Below are positions 44,110 through 52,066 of a stretch of DNA of 64,000 nt, piece after piece; the stretch's first letter is position 1; every line of letters begins with the position of its first letter. The DNA comes from Chitinophagales bacterium. Its GTDB lineage: Bacteria; Bacteroidota; Bacteroidia; Chitinophagales; LD1. Both the position numbers and the translations under genes were made by a program. The DNA lies in contig JAHCHW010000005.1 in the NCBI GenBank assembly GCA_026129525.1, positions 248,001 to 312,000 of the forward strand. The letters run 5' to 3'. The notes under the pieces were generated by a model. It was not told the DNA's origin. It was given only the letters and a program-made list of their open reading frames with translations, and did no database searches.

Positions 44110-44726
44110 TCCTGCACTAAAGTGGAGCCAACTCCAATAAACCGTTTCTAACACCATAATAATCGCCACAACTGCTTAGTAAATATTCTTCTTCTTTTTC
44201 TACTATTCCTGCCCTCACCGGATTTTGATGAATGTAAATTAATTTAGTTTTAAAAAAATCTTCTGTAAATATTGCTTCTGCATGATAGCCCTCTTCCCAA
44301 AACCATATTTTATCTTCTTTTTTAAACAACCACAGCAACCAGTTTCTCCTGCTTTCTCTTGTATTTTCTCTAATGGCATTTACAATTTGTGTAGCAGTAT
44401 ATTTTTTAAAGTCTCTGATAATATCACTAAGCGGTGTTTTAGTGCTTTGAATAATGAGGTGGATGTGGTTGCTCATAATTACCCATCCGAAAATCAGCAG
44501 TCCTTTTTCTTTTTGGCAAAATTTTAAACTGTTTATCAGGATGTCTGCATAATCGCGTCTGGTAAAAACATCTGCCCATTGATGCACCGTAAACGTTACA
44601 AAGTGCAGCCCGTGTTGGTCTTTAATGGTATATGCAAATGCCATTACATAAATTTATTGCAATTACTGCCGATTGCAAATCGGCAATTATCTGTTAGTTC
44701 GAGATGCACATGCTAACATCTCGAAC
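44057..44726 (-). mobile_element. RAYT element with mirrored double hairpins
   Basis: 670-bp unit. Left end: outer hairpin CTTCGACATG/CATGTCGAAG (44057-44086, 10-bp stem, 10-nt loop), 11-nt gap, inner hairpin CAGGATT/AATCCTG (44098-44114). Right end: inner hairpin TGCCGATT/AATCGGCA (44667-44685), 11-nt gap, outer hairpin GTTCGAGATG/CATCTCGAAC (44697-44726, 10-bp stem, 10-nt loop). The order, stem, loop and gap sizes are mirror-symmetric about the transposase gene, while stem bases differ in compensating pairs. It interrupts homology on both sides. Confidence 0.85.
44117..44644 (-). CDS. REP-associated tyrosine transposase (RAYT, Y1-type HUH)
   Basis: 175 residues. HUH motif as 'SNHIHLIIQ' (about 60) and the catalytic tyrosine in 'KLIYIHQNPVRAGIV' (about 140), plus 'FWEEGYHAEAIFTED', all typical of the TnpA_REP group related to IS200/IS605. 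These enzymes nick and join REP hairpins as single-stranded DNA. The stop lies two bases from the left inner hairpin and the start 23 bases from the right one. The protein looks intact. Confidence 0.93.
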   Translation of the reverse strand: MAFAYTIKDQHGLHFVTFTVHQWADVFTRRDYADILINSLKFCQKEKGLLIFGWVIMSNHIHLIIQSTKTPLSDIIRDFKKYTATQIVNAIRENTRESRRNWLLWLFKKEDKIWFWEEGYHAEAIFTEDFFKTKLIYIHQNPVRAGIVEKEEEYLLSSCGDYYGVRNGLLELAPL

Positions 44727-44807
44727 AGCTGGGTTTTGTGCAAAACCAGTTAATGAAAACAAGGTTGCTAATGCCAAAAACGTTATCGTGTTCTTTATTG
44801 TTTTCAT
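44694..44807 (-). pseudogene. Stump of a secreted-protein gene cut by the RAYT element
   Basis: ATG at 44805-44807 opens a clean signal peptide of about 24 residues ('LALATLFSLTGFAQ') and only 37 codons in total, the last 10 of which lie in the right outer hairpin, with stop TAA at 44694. The start resembles that of the next gene upstream (MKTI...FAQ). It lies 11 bases after that gene's stop on the same strand, so it was probably the last gene of the secreted-protein operon before being truncated. Confidence 0.7.
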
Positions 44808-44818
44808 GGTATTTGTTC

Positions 44819-46516
44819 TTACTCAACAACCACTCTTCCCGTAAATTTCCGCTGCCCGCTGGTAAGGGTAACGGTGTATATGCCTTTGGTTACCGCTCCC
44901 AAATCAATCGCCAGTTTGTTATCGGTAACGGTTAGGTGTTCTTCTTTAATGGTTTTGCCGGTGTTATCATAAACGCCCAACTGTATGCGGGTGGCATTGT
45001 GCAAACTCTCCGGCACCTGAACAGTAAAGTTGCCCTGGTTGGGATTGGCATAAATGGTTAGCAGGTTATCCTCCGTTTTCAGAAATCTCGAACTGCTTAC
45101 AATGGCTGATAGCTTGGCAAGAAAAAAATCGCCATTGCCCTGGGGCATTACCGTTGTTTCATCAAAAGCAATATCAGCGGTGCCATATACAGCCCCTGTT
45201 ACATACACATTACCTGCGCTGTCTTCTACAAAACCCGCTACACTCGCATTAGGCACAGTAACTACACCTATGCAGTTACCGGCAGTATCAAACCGCGCAA
45301 TAAACATATCGGAACTACTCTCGGCAGTTATGGTATCGCCACACAATACCATAGAGCCAGAGAAACTACCTGCCATATAAAACTTATCGTTCTTTACGAT
45401 TGCACTCGTAAAATGGCCCAAAAACCCATCAGTGGAATAAAACTGTTTTAGCCATAGTAGATTACCAGTTGAATTAAACTTTGCCAGAAACGTATTCCAT
45501 GTAGGACTGTTTTTATAAAACGTATCGCTACCTACATAGAGGGTTGAATCAAAACTACCTAAAGCGTACAGGCTCCCTTCATCATCCGCTAACATCGCGG
45601 TAATTCCATAGGCATTACTAGCGGAGTAAATCATCTTAGACCATAATACACTCCCGTTAGTGTCTACCTGAAACAAACTTTCTACTCCTTTTCCCAAAGG
45701 TGCGCACACATGAATAGTATCGAAAACAAAACAACTGTCAGAAATTCCCAAAAAAGAAGCCCTGCCGTTTTTCATTTCCATGGCTTCTAACCTAGTTCTT
45801 TTACCGCCAAGCACCTGTTTAGCAAACTTGAAATTCCCTGTAGTATCCGCTTTTACAAGAACAGCCTTTTCAGAAAAAACATACAAGCTATCAGGGTTGC
45901 CCAAGCAAATAGAATCAAAACAAACACACCTGTTTTGAGGTAAAGAGCCTCCATAGCTACTTGAACCATAAAAGCATCCTTTGTACAACACTTCAAACCC
46001 AGCACCATACATTACATCACCACTACAATCGGTCACATTTTGTGGGGTTAAACTTACTAATTTTGCATCGGTATTCCATTTAGTTAAATATGAGGTGCCA
46101 TAACTGCCAGATATGTAGATAGTATCTATCCTGCAATCACCTGTTGCACCCATTACCATGTAATAATCTACTTGATTTTCAGCTAACAGCAGCCTTCCAA
46201 ACCCAATGCTCTTGGGGTCGGGATTTAAGTAAGCCTCGCGCCCCACAGTTCTTTTTATCAGATTGCCATTTAAATCATATTGACATAAAAGAGCATTGCT
46301 TTGCGCGTAGCCTTCCACCACAGTAGTGTCACCCAATATAAAAAACCCGGAATTAAACCTTGCGGTACAATACAGGCTACCATTGGGGTGTAATAATAAA
46401 CTATAGCCTGTTTCGTAGTTGCTGCCTCCAAAACTCACTATCCATTCCCAATGCCCCTGTGCAAAAACAGTTGAAGAGAGCAAGGTTGTTAATGCCAAAA
46501 GTGTTATTGTTTTCAT
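44819..46516 (-). CDS. Secreted beta-propeller-like (SBBP) protein with T9SS sorting domain
   Basis: 565 residues: signal peptide (cut after 'TVFAQ'), about seven repeats with 'ALGSFDSTLYVGSDTF', 'AGSFSGSMVLCGDTI' and 'GAVYGTADIAFDETT' (SBBP/NHL-like blades), and a type A T9SS CTD ('YANPNQGNFTVQVP', 'KGIYTVTLTSGQRKFTGRVVV'). Probably a surface or adhesion protein. Third gene of a minus-strand operon with 5-11 base gaps. Confidence 0.85.
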   Translation of the reverse strand: MKTITLLALTTLLSSTVFAQGHWEWIVSFGGSNYETGYSLLLHPNGSLYCTARFNSGFFILGDTTVVEGYAQSNALLCQYDLNGNLIKRTVGREAYLNPDPKSIGFGRLLLAENQVDYYMVMGATGDCRIDTIYISGSYGTSYLTKWNTDAKLVSLTPQNVTDCSGDVMYGAGFEVLYKGCFYGSSSYGGSLPQNRCVCFDSICLGNPDSLYVFSEKAVLVKADTTGNFKFAKQVLGGKRTRLEAMEMKNGRASFLGISDSCFVFDTIHVCAPLGKGVESLFQVDTNGSVLWSKMIYSASNAYGITAMLADDEGSLYALGSFDSTLYVGSDTFYKNSPTWNTFLAKFNSTGNLLWLKQFYSTDGFLGHFTSAIVKNDKFYMAGSFSGSMVLCGDTITAESSSDMFIARFDTAGNCIGVVTVPNASVAGFVEDSAGNVYVTGAVYGTADIAFDETTVMPQGNGDFFLAKLSAIVSSSRFLKTEDNLLTIYANPNQGNFTVQVPESLHNATRIQLGVYDNTGKTIKEEHLTVTDNKLAIDLGAVTKGIYTVTLTSGQRKFTGRVVVE

Positions 46517-46521
46517 AGTAT

Positions 46522-48954
46522 TTATTTTTGTTGTATTACAATGGTTTTGCTTGCCGTAAATGTGCTGTTGCCCGCCCTTACCGTGTATATGCCGGGCGCT
46601 AAGCCGGTTACATCTATCCGCGTTCGCCCGGTGGCGGATAGTTCTCCGAAGGTAACACGTTTTCCTGAGGTGTTATACACCTCGTAGCTGCCATAGCTTT
46701 GGCTCATTACCACATATACATAGCCGTAAGCGGGGTTGGGCATTAGTTGCAGGGTGTTTTGCTCATTGGCGGCATAGCTTACTAATATTTCCCTTCGGGT
46801 GGTGCTGGCGGCTTTAAGGCTGCGGTGGCTTTCATCGGTTTTGTAGCTGGGGCTTAGGTTGCAGTAGGGTCCGGCATTGGCGCAGTGTATATATACTTCG
46901 CTGCCCTGCTCCGCCTCAAAGCCCGGCTTCAGCTCCACTTCCAACCCGGCATGGAAGTCGCCTGCTCCACCGTCCTCCACAGTTACATCTTCGGTAGTTA
47001 ATTTCCGCCTCGCCTGGTAAATTTCGCTTTCGGTATTGTGTATGGTAATATTGCTGATGCTGTTGTCGTAAACGCCCGTTATACGTTCCAATTCAATATT
47101 ACCCAAAGGGGGCGCTCCCGATTGCGATGTATTCGGTACTCCGCTGTACCATTCATACACGCTTGCACCGGGGGCTGAAATAATAATATGGTCAAACTTG
47201 CCGTAATCATAATCTCCCGGTAACAAGCCCAAACTCTGAATAGGTGCAATCAGGCTAAAGGCTCCATCAGAATCAGTAAAGGTCGTGATACTGAACTTTA
47301 CACCATCCAGTAATTTATTAGTAGAGATGTTGGGATTTTGATTTTGTGGTAGTATTGATTTAAAAGCATGTATGTAATCATTTTGCCCTACTACCACCGC
47401 ATCCTTAATCGGGTTTCCATTTTGGTCGCGTACTATGCCTGAGAAAGTAAAAAACTGACCGCCATACATGTTGTAGTAACTAGCCGGTTGGCTGGCGGGG
47501 GCGCTTTTGGCAGTAATTACATTATCGGTAAAGGCATCGTTTACCATAGGTTTTTCAAGTGCCTCGTTGTAGCTGAACGGAGCGGTGCTTTGTGGCGGGT
47601 TGCCGGTAATTAGTAAGCCTATGGGGTCGGGGCTGCCAACTTTATCCTGAAACTCCCACCACCCGTAGCCGGAGCCGTTGTAATTCATAACCGCCTGCTG
47701 CGATTCTATGGCTGCCTGTGTTTGCTGGGCGGTGTTGCCCCAAAAGTTGGGAGCATTGCAGTTAACCTGATTGCAGTTATTAAATCCTGTTTCTGTTACC
47801 GCCCAGGGTATGGGGCAGTTGTTGTTAATCCAGTAGAGTTGTGTGTTTAACCTTTCCATGGCTAAGGCTCTGTCGTAGTTCTCGTAAGCCCGCCAGTACC
47901 AGTTGGGGTAAATATGAGGTGAGTAAAAGTCGAGTTTGGTAATAGCCGGGTCGTAAGCAAACACATCTCCCACATCCGAGTTGCTCAGGGTAATAAGGTG
48001 GTTGGGGTCTTTCGCTTTCATGGCATTGTACCACATTTCGGTATAGTTGCAAATATCGGTTTTGTTCTCAGCAGTATTTGAATAACCAGACCGTGGTGTC
48101 CACCACACCGGCTCATTAAACAAATCATACGCCAGTATCTCCGAGCGGTCTTTCAAATTAAGTGCATACTCCGCTAAAAATTCAGCGTACTCGGCAGCCT
48201 GCTCTGCCGCTGCATTGGGATATGGCACAATTTTTCCTAACCCATCAACATCCAACCCCATACTATTAGAAACAAAATTTCCGCCCGTAACCAAAATAAC
48301 ATGTATGCCTACACCGGAAGCTATATCCAATAACTCGTGCATTTTAGGAAAGAATATACGGTGCAGGTTATCGGAGCCATCAAAAGGTGGTTCTGTATGA
48401 TACGGTGGCCCGGCTTTTAAAGGGTGACCGTACCATATTTCCCCCGAACCTTGTAAATGACTAACCCTTGGGTTTGCAAACGATTCACATATTATTTTTC
48501 CACCACCACCCGGCATATAAAACTGCCCCCATGGTTCTTTAATAAAAGGAACGATTCCGGCATTCTTTTCAGCCCTGTGATGATCCATCATCATAAAGGT
48601 GAACCACAAGATGCGTACTGTGTTAAATCCCATATCAAGCATTTTTTCAAAGTCGGCTTTAATTTTATCAACTCCTTCTGTAAATGCTTCGTTAAAAGCC
48701 ACTGTGCTTCCATATTTAAAAATAGGATGGAGTTCAAAGTTTGACAATGGGCAGTTGTTACAATAACCGCCCGTGGTTACGTAGCTGCAATCATCGCAAG
48801 TAAGCCTAATCTCATAATTACAAATCACCGGATAAAACGGCTCTCCGCTTTGGTCGTAAAACTGTTTTCCTTTAAGGGTAATATACTGTCCATTTACACC
48901 ATAACTTGTAACAACAAGCAGTAAAAGTATGCAGGCTCTAAAACAATATTTCAT
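46522..48954 (-). CDS. Secreted cellulase-family (GH5-like) glycoside hydrolase with T9SS sorting domain
   Basis: 810 residues from ATG 48952-48954. Signal peptide; (beta/alpha)8 glycosidase domain about 35-430 with the acid/base Glu in 'AYDLFNEPVWWTP' and the nucleophile Glu in 'PWAVTETGFNN'; a carboxypeptidase-regulatory-like domain ('FSGIVRDQNGNPIKDAVVVG'); a 3-coathanger stack-like segment ('AGLEVELKPGFEAEQGSEVY'); and a T9SS CTD ('APGIYTVRAGNSTFTASKTIV'). Near residues 50-70 is an unusual four-Cys insertion 'CDDCSYVTTGGYCNNC' that could bind metal or form disulfides. Substrate is probably a beta-1,4-linked plant or bacterial glycan (inference). Confidence 0.85.
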   Translation of the reverse strand: MKYCFRACILLLLVVTSYGVNGQYITLKGKQFYDQSGEPFYPVICNYEIRLTCDDCSYVTTGGYCNNCPLSNFELHPIFKYGSTVAFNEAFTEGVDKIKADFEKMLDMGFNTVRILWFTFMMMDHHRAEKNAGIVPFIKEPWGQFYMPGGGGKIICESFANPRVSHLQGSGEIWYGHPLKAGPPYHTEPPFDGSDNLHRIFFPKMHELLDIASGVGIHVILVTGGNFVSNSMGLDVDGLGKIVPYPNAAAEQAAEYAEFLAEYALNLKDRSEILAYDLFNEPVWWTPRSGYSNTAENKTDICNYTEMWYNAMKAKDPNHLITLSNSDVGDVFAYDPAITKLDFYSPHIYPNWYWRAYENYDRALAMERLNTQLYWINNNCPIPWAVTETGFNNCNQVNCNAPNFWGNTAQQTQAAIESQQAVMNYNGSGYGWWEFQDKVGSPDPIGLLITGNPPQSTAPFSYNEALEKPMVNDAFTDNVITAKSAPASQPASYYNMYGGQFFTFSGIVRDQNGNPIKDAVVVGQNDYIHAFKSILPQNQNPNISTNKLLDGVKFSITTFTDSDGAFSLIAPIQSLGLLPGDYDYGKFDHIIISAPGASVYEWYSGVPNTSQSGAPPLGNIELERITGVYDNSISNITIHNTESEIYQARRKLTTEDVTVEDGGAGDFHAGLEVELKPGFEAEQGSEVYIHCANAGPYCNLSPSYKTDESHRSLKAASTTRREILVSYAANEQNTLQLMPNPAYGYVYVVMSQSYGSYEVYNTSGKRVTFGELSATGRTRIDVTGLAPGIYTVRAGNSTFTASKTIVIQQK

Positions 48955-48965
48955 AACCATATATT

Positions 48966-50327
48966 TTACTTGGTTAGTAATCGTTTTAGTACCTCAATTT
49001 CCTTTTGTTGTTGTATGGCATAAAGGGTAAGTTCTTCAATCTTTCGCAGCAGGGTAGCATTCATTACCCCAAGACTTACACCGTTTTCCAATACCTCGCA
49101 TTCTGTAGGCATATCGGGCAGGTGCTTGTTTATTTTTATATAGTTTTCAAGGTCACAGAGTGTTAGTAACTCATAATCTGGTTTAAAAACATCGTCTGCC
49201 CAGTTGTTTACTGTTACCACACAAGCTTTAGCGGCAATTTTTCCATCAGCGAAAAGCACAGCATCAGAGTGGGTTCCGCTAGTAATGGTTTTGTCACCAA
49301 CTATTAACTTGTTGGTTACACGTTCACTACCCGATACAACCAGCATATCATTACCTCCCCCTCCGCTTATGCCCGGGTCTATTACAAAATCGCCATTGGC
49401 TTCGGTAATGATGTGGCGGGGTTGGCTGTTGCTGTGTGCCATAAAGCGAATGGCGCTGTTGTTACCCGAACTCGGTATAATATCAAACCGCGTATCGCCT
49501 CCCGGGTTGTATAGGGCTAATCGCGCATTGCTGCTGGGGGTTACGCCTATCCCCACATACCCATCGTTGTTAACTTTCAAATAAGTGGTGGTGTTATCTG
49601 CATTCGATAAGTTCATTAAATAATCGTATGGGTTACTGCTTTTTCTAATGTCAAACTGTGCAACGGGGTTTTCTTCAAAAGGCAAACCTATTGCCGTGGC
49701 GTTATTAAAAACCGCAAAAGGTATCATCCCCTGAGCTAAATTTATGGCAGCTATCATGGCGGTAGTGTTACTGTTGTTAGAAACCAATGCAAACAAACCG
49801 CCATTATCGCTGTTGCCCGTTCCCGTATTCATAAAGGCTCCTATTATTTCGTCCTCAGGGTCAGTAAAAAACATCATTTTCTCTCCAAAAGGGGCTTCCT
49901 CATCCCACCAATTGCGGCATTTAAGTGTAAGAGGGGCATTGGGGGTAGCAGTGCCAATTCCTGTGTTTCCATCTCCCTTTATTATAAAATCGGTAATAGT
50001 ATTTACAGTGTACGATGGCGGTCCGCCTATGATATGGCGCTGCGCCTGAAAGTAATCGGGCGGTGTACCGCAAGACGTTGAATGGGCACTTATAATAGTA
50101 CTGGCGCTACAACCCCCGCGTATGTCTAACCGCGCTGCCGGTGACGATACTCCTAAGCCGATTGAACCGTTTACATCTTCATAAACACCTATTGTCGGTT
50201 CAAACCCGCTGCTTCCGTCATCTTTCAGCAATTTAACCGATTGCCCCTTTGCAGCAGGCAGTAGTAGCGTTAACAACAACAGTAAGGCAAGCGTTTTTGT
50301 GCAGTAGCGAGTAAGTGTAGTTTGAAT
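48966..50327 (-). CDS. Secreted tail-fibre-like protein with coiled-coil C-terminus
   Basis: About 450 residues. The signal peptide needs codons upstream of TTG 50277-50279: the frame stays open to a stop at 50340-50342 and includes a basic 'TRYCTK' N-region, but there is no ATG/GTG/TTG there; ATT at 50325-50327 gives the best signal peptide, so initiation is uncertain. The middle is beta-repeat-rich ('GSIGLGVSSPAARLDI', 'GYVGIGVTPSSNARLALY'); the end has the 'NKHLPDMPTECEVLENGVSLG' plus 'KIEELTLYAIQQQKEIE' region common in Bacteroidota fibre-like surface proteins. No T9SS CTD. First gene of the three-gene operon. Confidence 0.75.
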   Translation of the reverse strand: MQTTLTRYCTKTLALLLLLTLLLPAAKGQSVKLLKDDGSSGFEPTIGVYEDVNGSIGLGVSSPAARLDIRGGCSASTIISAHSTSCGTPPDYFQAQRHIIGGPPSYTVNTITDFIIKGDGNTGIGTATPNAPLTLKCRNWWDEEAPFGEKMMFFTDPEDEIIGAFMNTGTGNSDNGGLFALVSNNSNTTAMIAAINLAQGMIPFAVFNNATAIGLPFEENPVAQFDIRKSSNPYDYLMNLSNADNTTTYLKVNNDGYVGIGVTPSSNARLALYNPGGDTRFDIIPSSGNNSAIRFMAHSNSQPRHIITEANGDFVIDPGISGGGGNDMLVVSGSERVTNKLIVGDKTITSGTHSDAVLFADGKIAAKACVVTVNNWADDVFKPDYELLTLCDLENYIKINKHLPDMPTECEVLENGVSLGVMNATLLRKIEELTLYAIQQQKEIEVLKRLLTK

Positions 50328-50384
50328 AACAAAAAATTTTTATACAAAACTATTTGGCTATATGCCCTGCAGTTGCTACATTGG

Positions 50385-50460
50385 GTTGTAATTTACAACT
50401 GCCAAAGTTGTAATTTACAACCTGCGTAGTTGTATTTACAACTCACCAAGTTGTAAAATG
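50385..50460. promoter_or_regulatory. Phased array of palindromic operator-like sites
   Basis: GTTGTAATTTACAAC at 50385-50399 and again at 50407-50421, a one-base-shorter form GTTGTATTTACAAC at 50429-50442, and a half-site GTTGTAA at 50450-50456. Start-to-start spacing is 22, 22 and 21 bases, i.e. about two helical turns, so all sites face the same side of the DNA. The array sits between the divergent secreted-protein operon and the XRE regulator gene. Confidence 0.8.
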
Positions 50461-50545
50461 CGGTAAAAAAAACCTTTTGAGCGTAGTTAAGGCAGGTGTA
50501 AATTAAACAACGTTATGTATAGTGCCACCCCAAATACTAACCGTT

Positions 50546-50962
50546 ATGCAAACCATAGGAGCATGTATTAAACATTGCCGCGAAGAGCAAAACCTTACCC
50601 AGGAGTACGTTGCCGCGCAACTCGGCATTTCGCAGCAGGCATACAGCAAAATAGAAAGCGGTGAAACGGCCGTAAATGCCCTCCGGCTTTTCCAGATAGC
50701 CACCGTGCTTAAAGCCGATGTCAACCGTTTCTACGCACAGGCAGAACACCTCCGTGGCAATAACACAGTTAACCAACACACCCATAACAACTCCTACGGC
50801 ACAACTTCGCACGATATAGAACTATACGAGCGCTTTATTCAATTCCTGCTCAAAGAAAATACCGAAAAAGACGAACTCATCCGCCAACTGCTCAACGGCA
50901 ACTTGCCCAAAAACGCAAGGGGGGGGGGGGGTACAAGTATAAAGCGCAGGAAAAGAAAATAA
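50546..50962 (+). CDS. XRE-family helix-turn-helix regulator
   Basis: 138 residues from ATG 50546. HTH_3 domain at about 5-60 ('CREEQNLTQEYVAAQLGISQ', 'YSKIESGETAVNALRLFQIA'), an Asn-rich linker ('NNTVNQHTHNNSYG') and a helical tail (coiled-coil-like, 'LLKENTEKDELIRQLLN') probably for dimerisation. The basic C-terminus 'GGGGTSIKRRKRK' is read through a run of 13 G. It most likely binds the array just upstream and controls the divergent secreted operon (inference). Confidence 0.88.
   Translation: MQTIGACIKHCREEQNLTQEYVAAQLGISQQAYSKIESGETAVNALRLFQIATVLKADVNRFYAQAEHLRGNNTVNQHTHNNSYGTTSHDIELYERFIQFLLKENTEKDELIRQLLNGNLPKNARGGGGTSIKRRKRK
50919..50931 (+). repeat. G13 homopolymer near the XRE gene 3' end
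   Basis: Thirteen consecutive G. With 13 the frame ends in TSIKRRKRK; with 12 it would end soon after in VQV; with 14 in YKYKAQEKKIK. A mononucleotide run this long in a coding region is prone to slipped-strand mutation. Its exact length is also hard to sequence. Confidence 0.8.
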
Positions 50963-51020
50963 AATAATCCGGCTTGTTGAGTATCACACTTTTTTTAATA
51001 CTCCCTCATTATCAGTCGGT

Positions 51021-51461
51021 TTTCACATCACCTAACCCATTGGGCACAAGCCAAAATCTTCAGGGCACTTCCCCTAATCCATTGGACACAACCGAAAAGC
51101 TTTACGGCACTTCCCCTAATCAACGGGGCACAGCCCAAAATTCATTGGGCACTCCTCCAAATCTATTCGGCACTTTCCCTAAACGTTAGGGCACAAGCCA
51201 AATTTCCCTTGGCACTCTGCCTAATCCATTGGGTTCTCCTTCAAATTTATTGGGCACAAACAAAATTCATTATTGCACAGCCCCTAAACCATTCGGCACA
51301 CATCATACTCCACAAGGCACACTACCTAAGGGGTTAAACACTCATCCCAAGCAACTGCTAACTTCCAAAAACGAATCAGACGTTTCTCCTAAACCAAACG
51401 CTAACGCTCCTAACCCTCATTTCCCTTCACCTAAGCAATCTCTCACTTTCAAACTTTAAAC
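51021..51461 (+). repeat. 21-nt-period degenerate tandem array 1
   Basis: Twenty-one consecutive units of exactly 21 nt with no indel; best-kept unit GGCACTTCCCCTAATCCATTG (51063-51083). The GGCAC start recurs at 51042, 51063, 51105, 51126, 51147, 51168, 51189, 51210, 51252, 51294 and 51315; the last units are strongly degraded. In one frame it reads as a heptapeptide repeat, roughly G-T-S-P-N-P-L, open from about 50974 to 51459 except for one TAG at 51186-51188. There is no credible start, so I do not call a gene. This array fills most of the 794-base gap between the XRE gene and the PPIase gene. Confidence 0.8.
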
Positions 51462-51627
51462 GTGCTCACTAATTAGTCAACTTTTCTGCTTAATGTGCTT
51501 AATACCCTCAGTGGTCAGCTAATTTTCTTTCTTAAAACCCTCAAGGTCCTTAGTGGTATATAAATTTTACTCCCCAACACCGTAAAGCATCATAAATGGT
51601 AAATCAATATCTACTTTTTAGCCTATA
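51462..51627. other. Intergenic stretch with decayed repeats
   Basis: A/T-rich, no gene seen. It holds two related segments, 'GCTTAATACCCTCAGTGGTC' and 'CTCAAGGTCCTTAGTGGTAT', that look like relics of a common Bacteroidota intergenic repeat. Confidence 0.4.
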
Positions 51628-52066
51628 CCGCTCTTCTCAAAACCCTTCATCGTTACAGCACTTTCCTCTCTATGCCCGTTGTTAAAAAAGTTTAACTTCG
51701 TCCGCTTTTTAAGGGGGGTAGTAATATTTGCAATCCTCAATAAATCAACCTCAAAAATGATAAAGAAAATTCAGGGCTTGTTTTTGCTTTTCTGTTTAAC
51801 CGTTTCGGTTTTTGCCCAACTCCCCAACGATAACCGCGTGCTTTTTACAGTAGGCAACGAATCGGTTACGGTAGGCGAGTTTGAATACGTGTACAACAAA
51901 AACAATGTAAACAATCAGGCAGACTACAGCCTTAAAAGTCTGAGCGATTATTTAACGCTCTATCAAAACTTCCGCCTTAAAGTAAAAGAAGCCGAAGCCA
52001 TGCAGTTAGACACCATCAGCAGTTTGAGAAATGAACTGGAAGGCTACCGCAAGCAATTGGCAAAAA
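51628..52066 (+). repeat. Direct repeat, right copy (promoter and 5' part of the intact PPIase gene)
   Basis: Partner of 43608-44050. The conserved upstream part, including the G6 tract and ATATTTGC, probably holds the PPIase promoter. Both repeat copies are in the same orientation. Confidence 0.9.

Noticed and set aside
44057..44726. Ordinary IS200/IS605 insertion sequence
   Set aside because: The protein has RAYT-type features and the ends are symmetric double hairpins on both sides; there is no tnpB and the ends are not those of IS200.
50385..50460. CRISPR-like array
   Set aside because: The repeats are 15-bp palindromes with 7-bp spacers, far too short, and no cas genes are present; an operator array fits better.
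51021..51461. CRISPR array or a real heptapeptide-repeat protein gene
   Set aside because: There are no spacers between units, so it is not CRISPR. As a gene it has only a TTG near 50974 as start, an in-frame stop at 51186-51188 and no close homology that I recognise, so I list it only as a repeat array.
51679..51757. Upstream start for the PPIase gene giving 26 extra residues
   Set aside because: The extra codons lie in the conserved promoter-like segment, and the ATG at 51757 directly opens a signal peptide.
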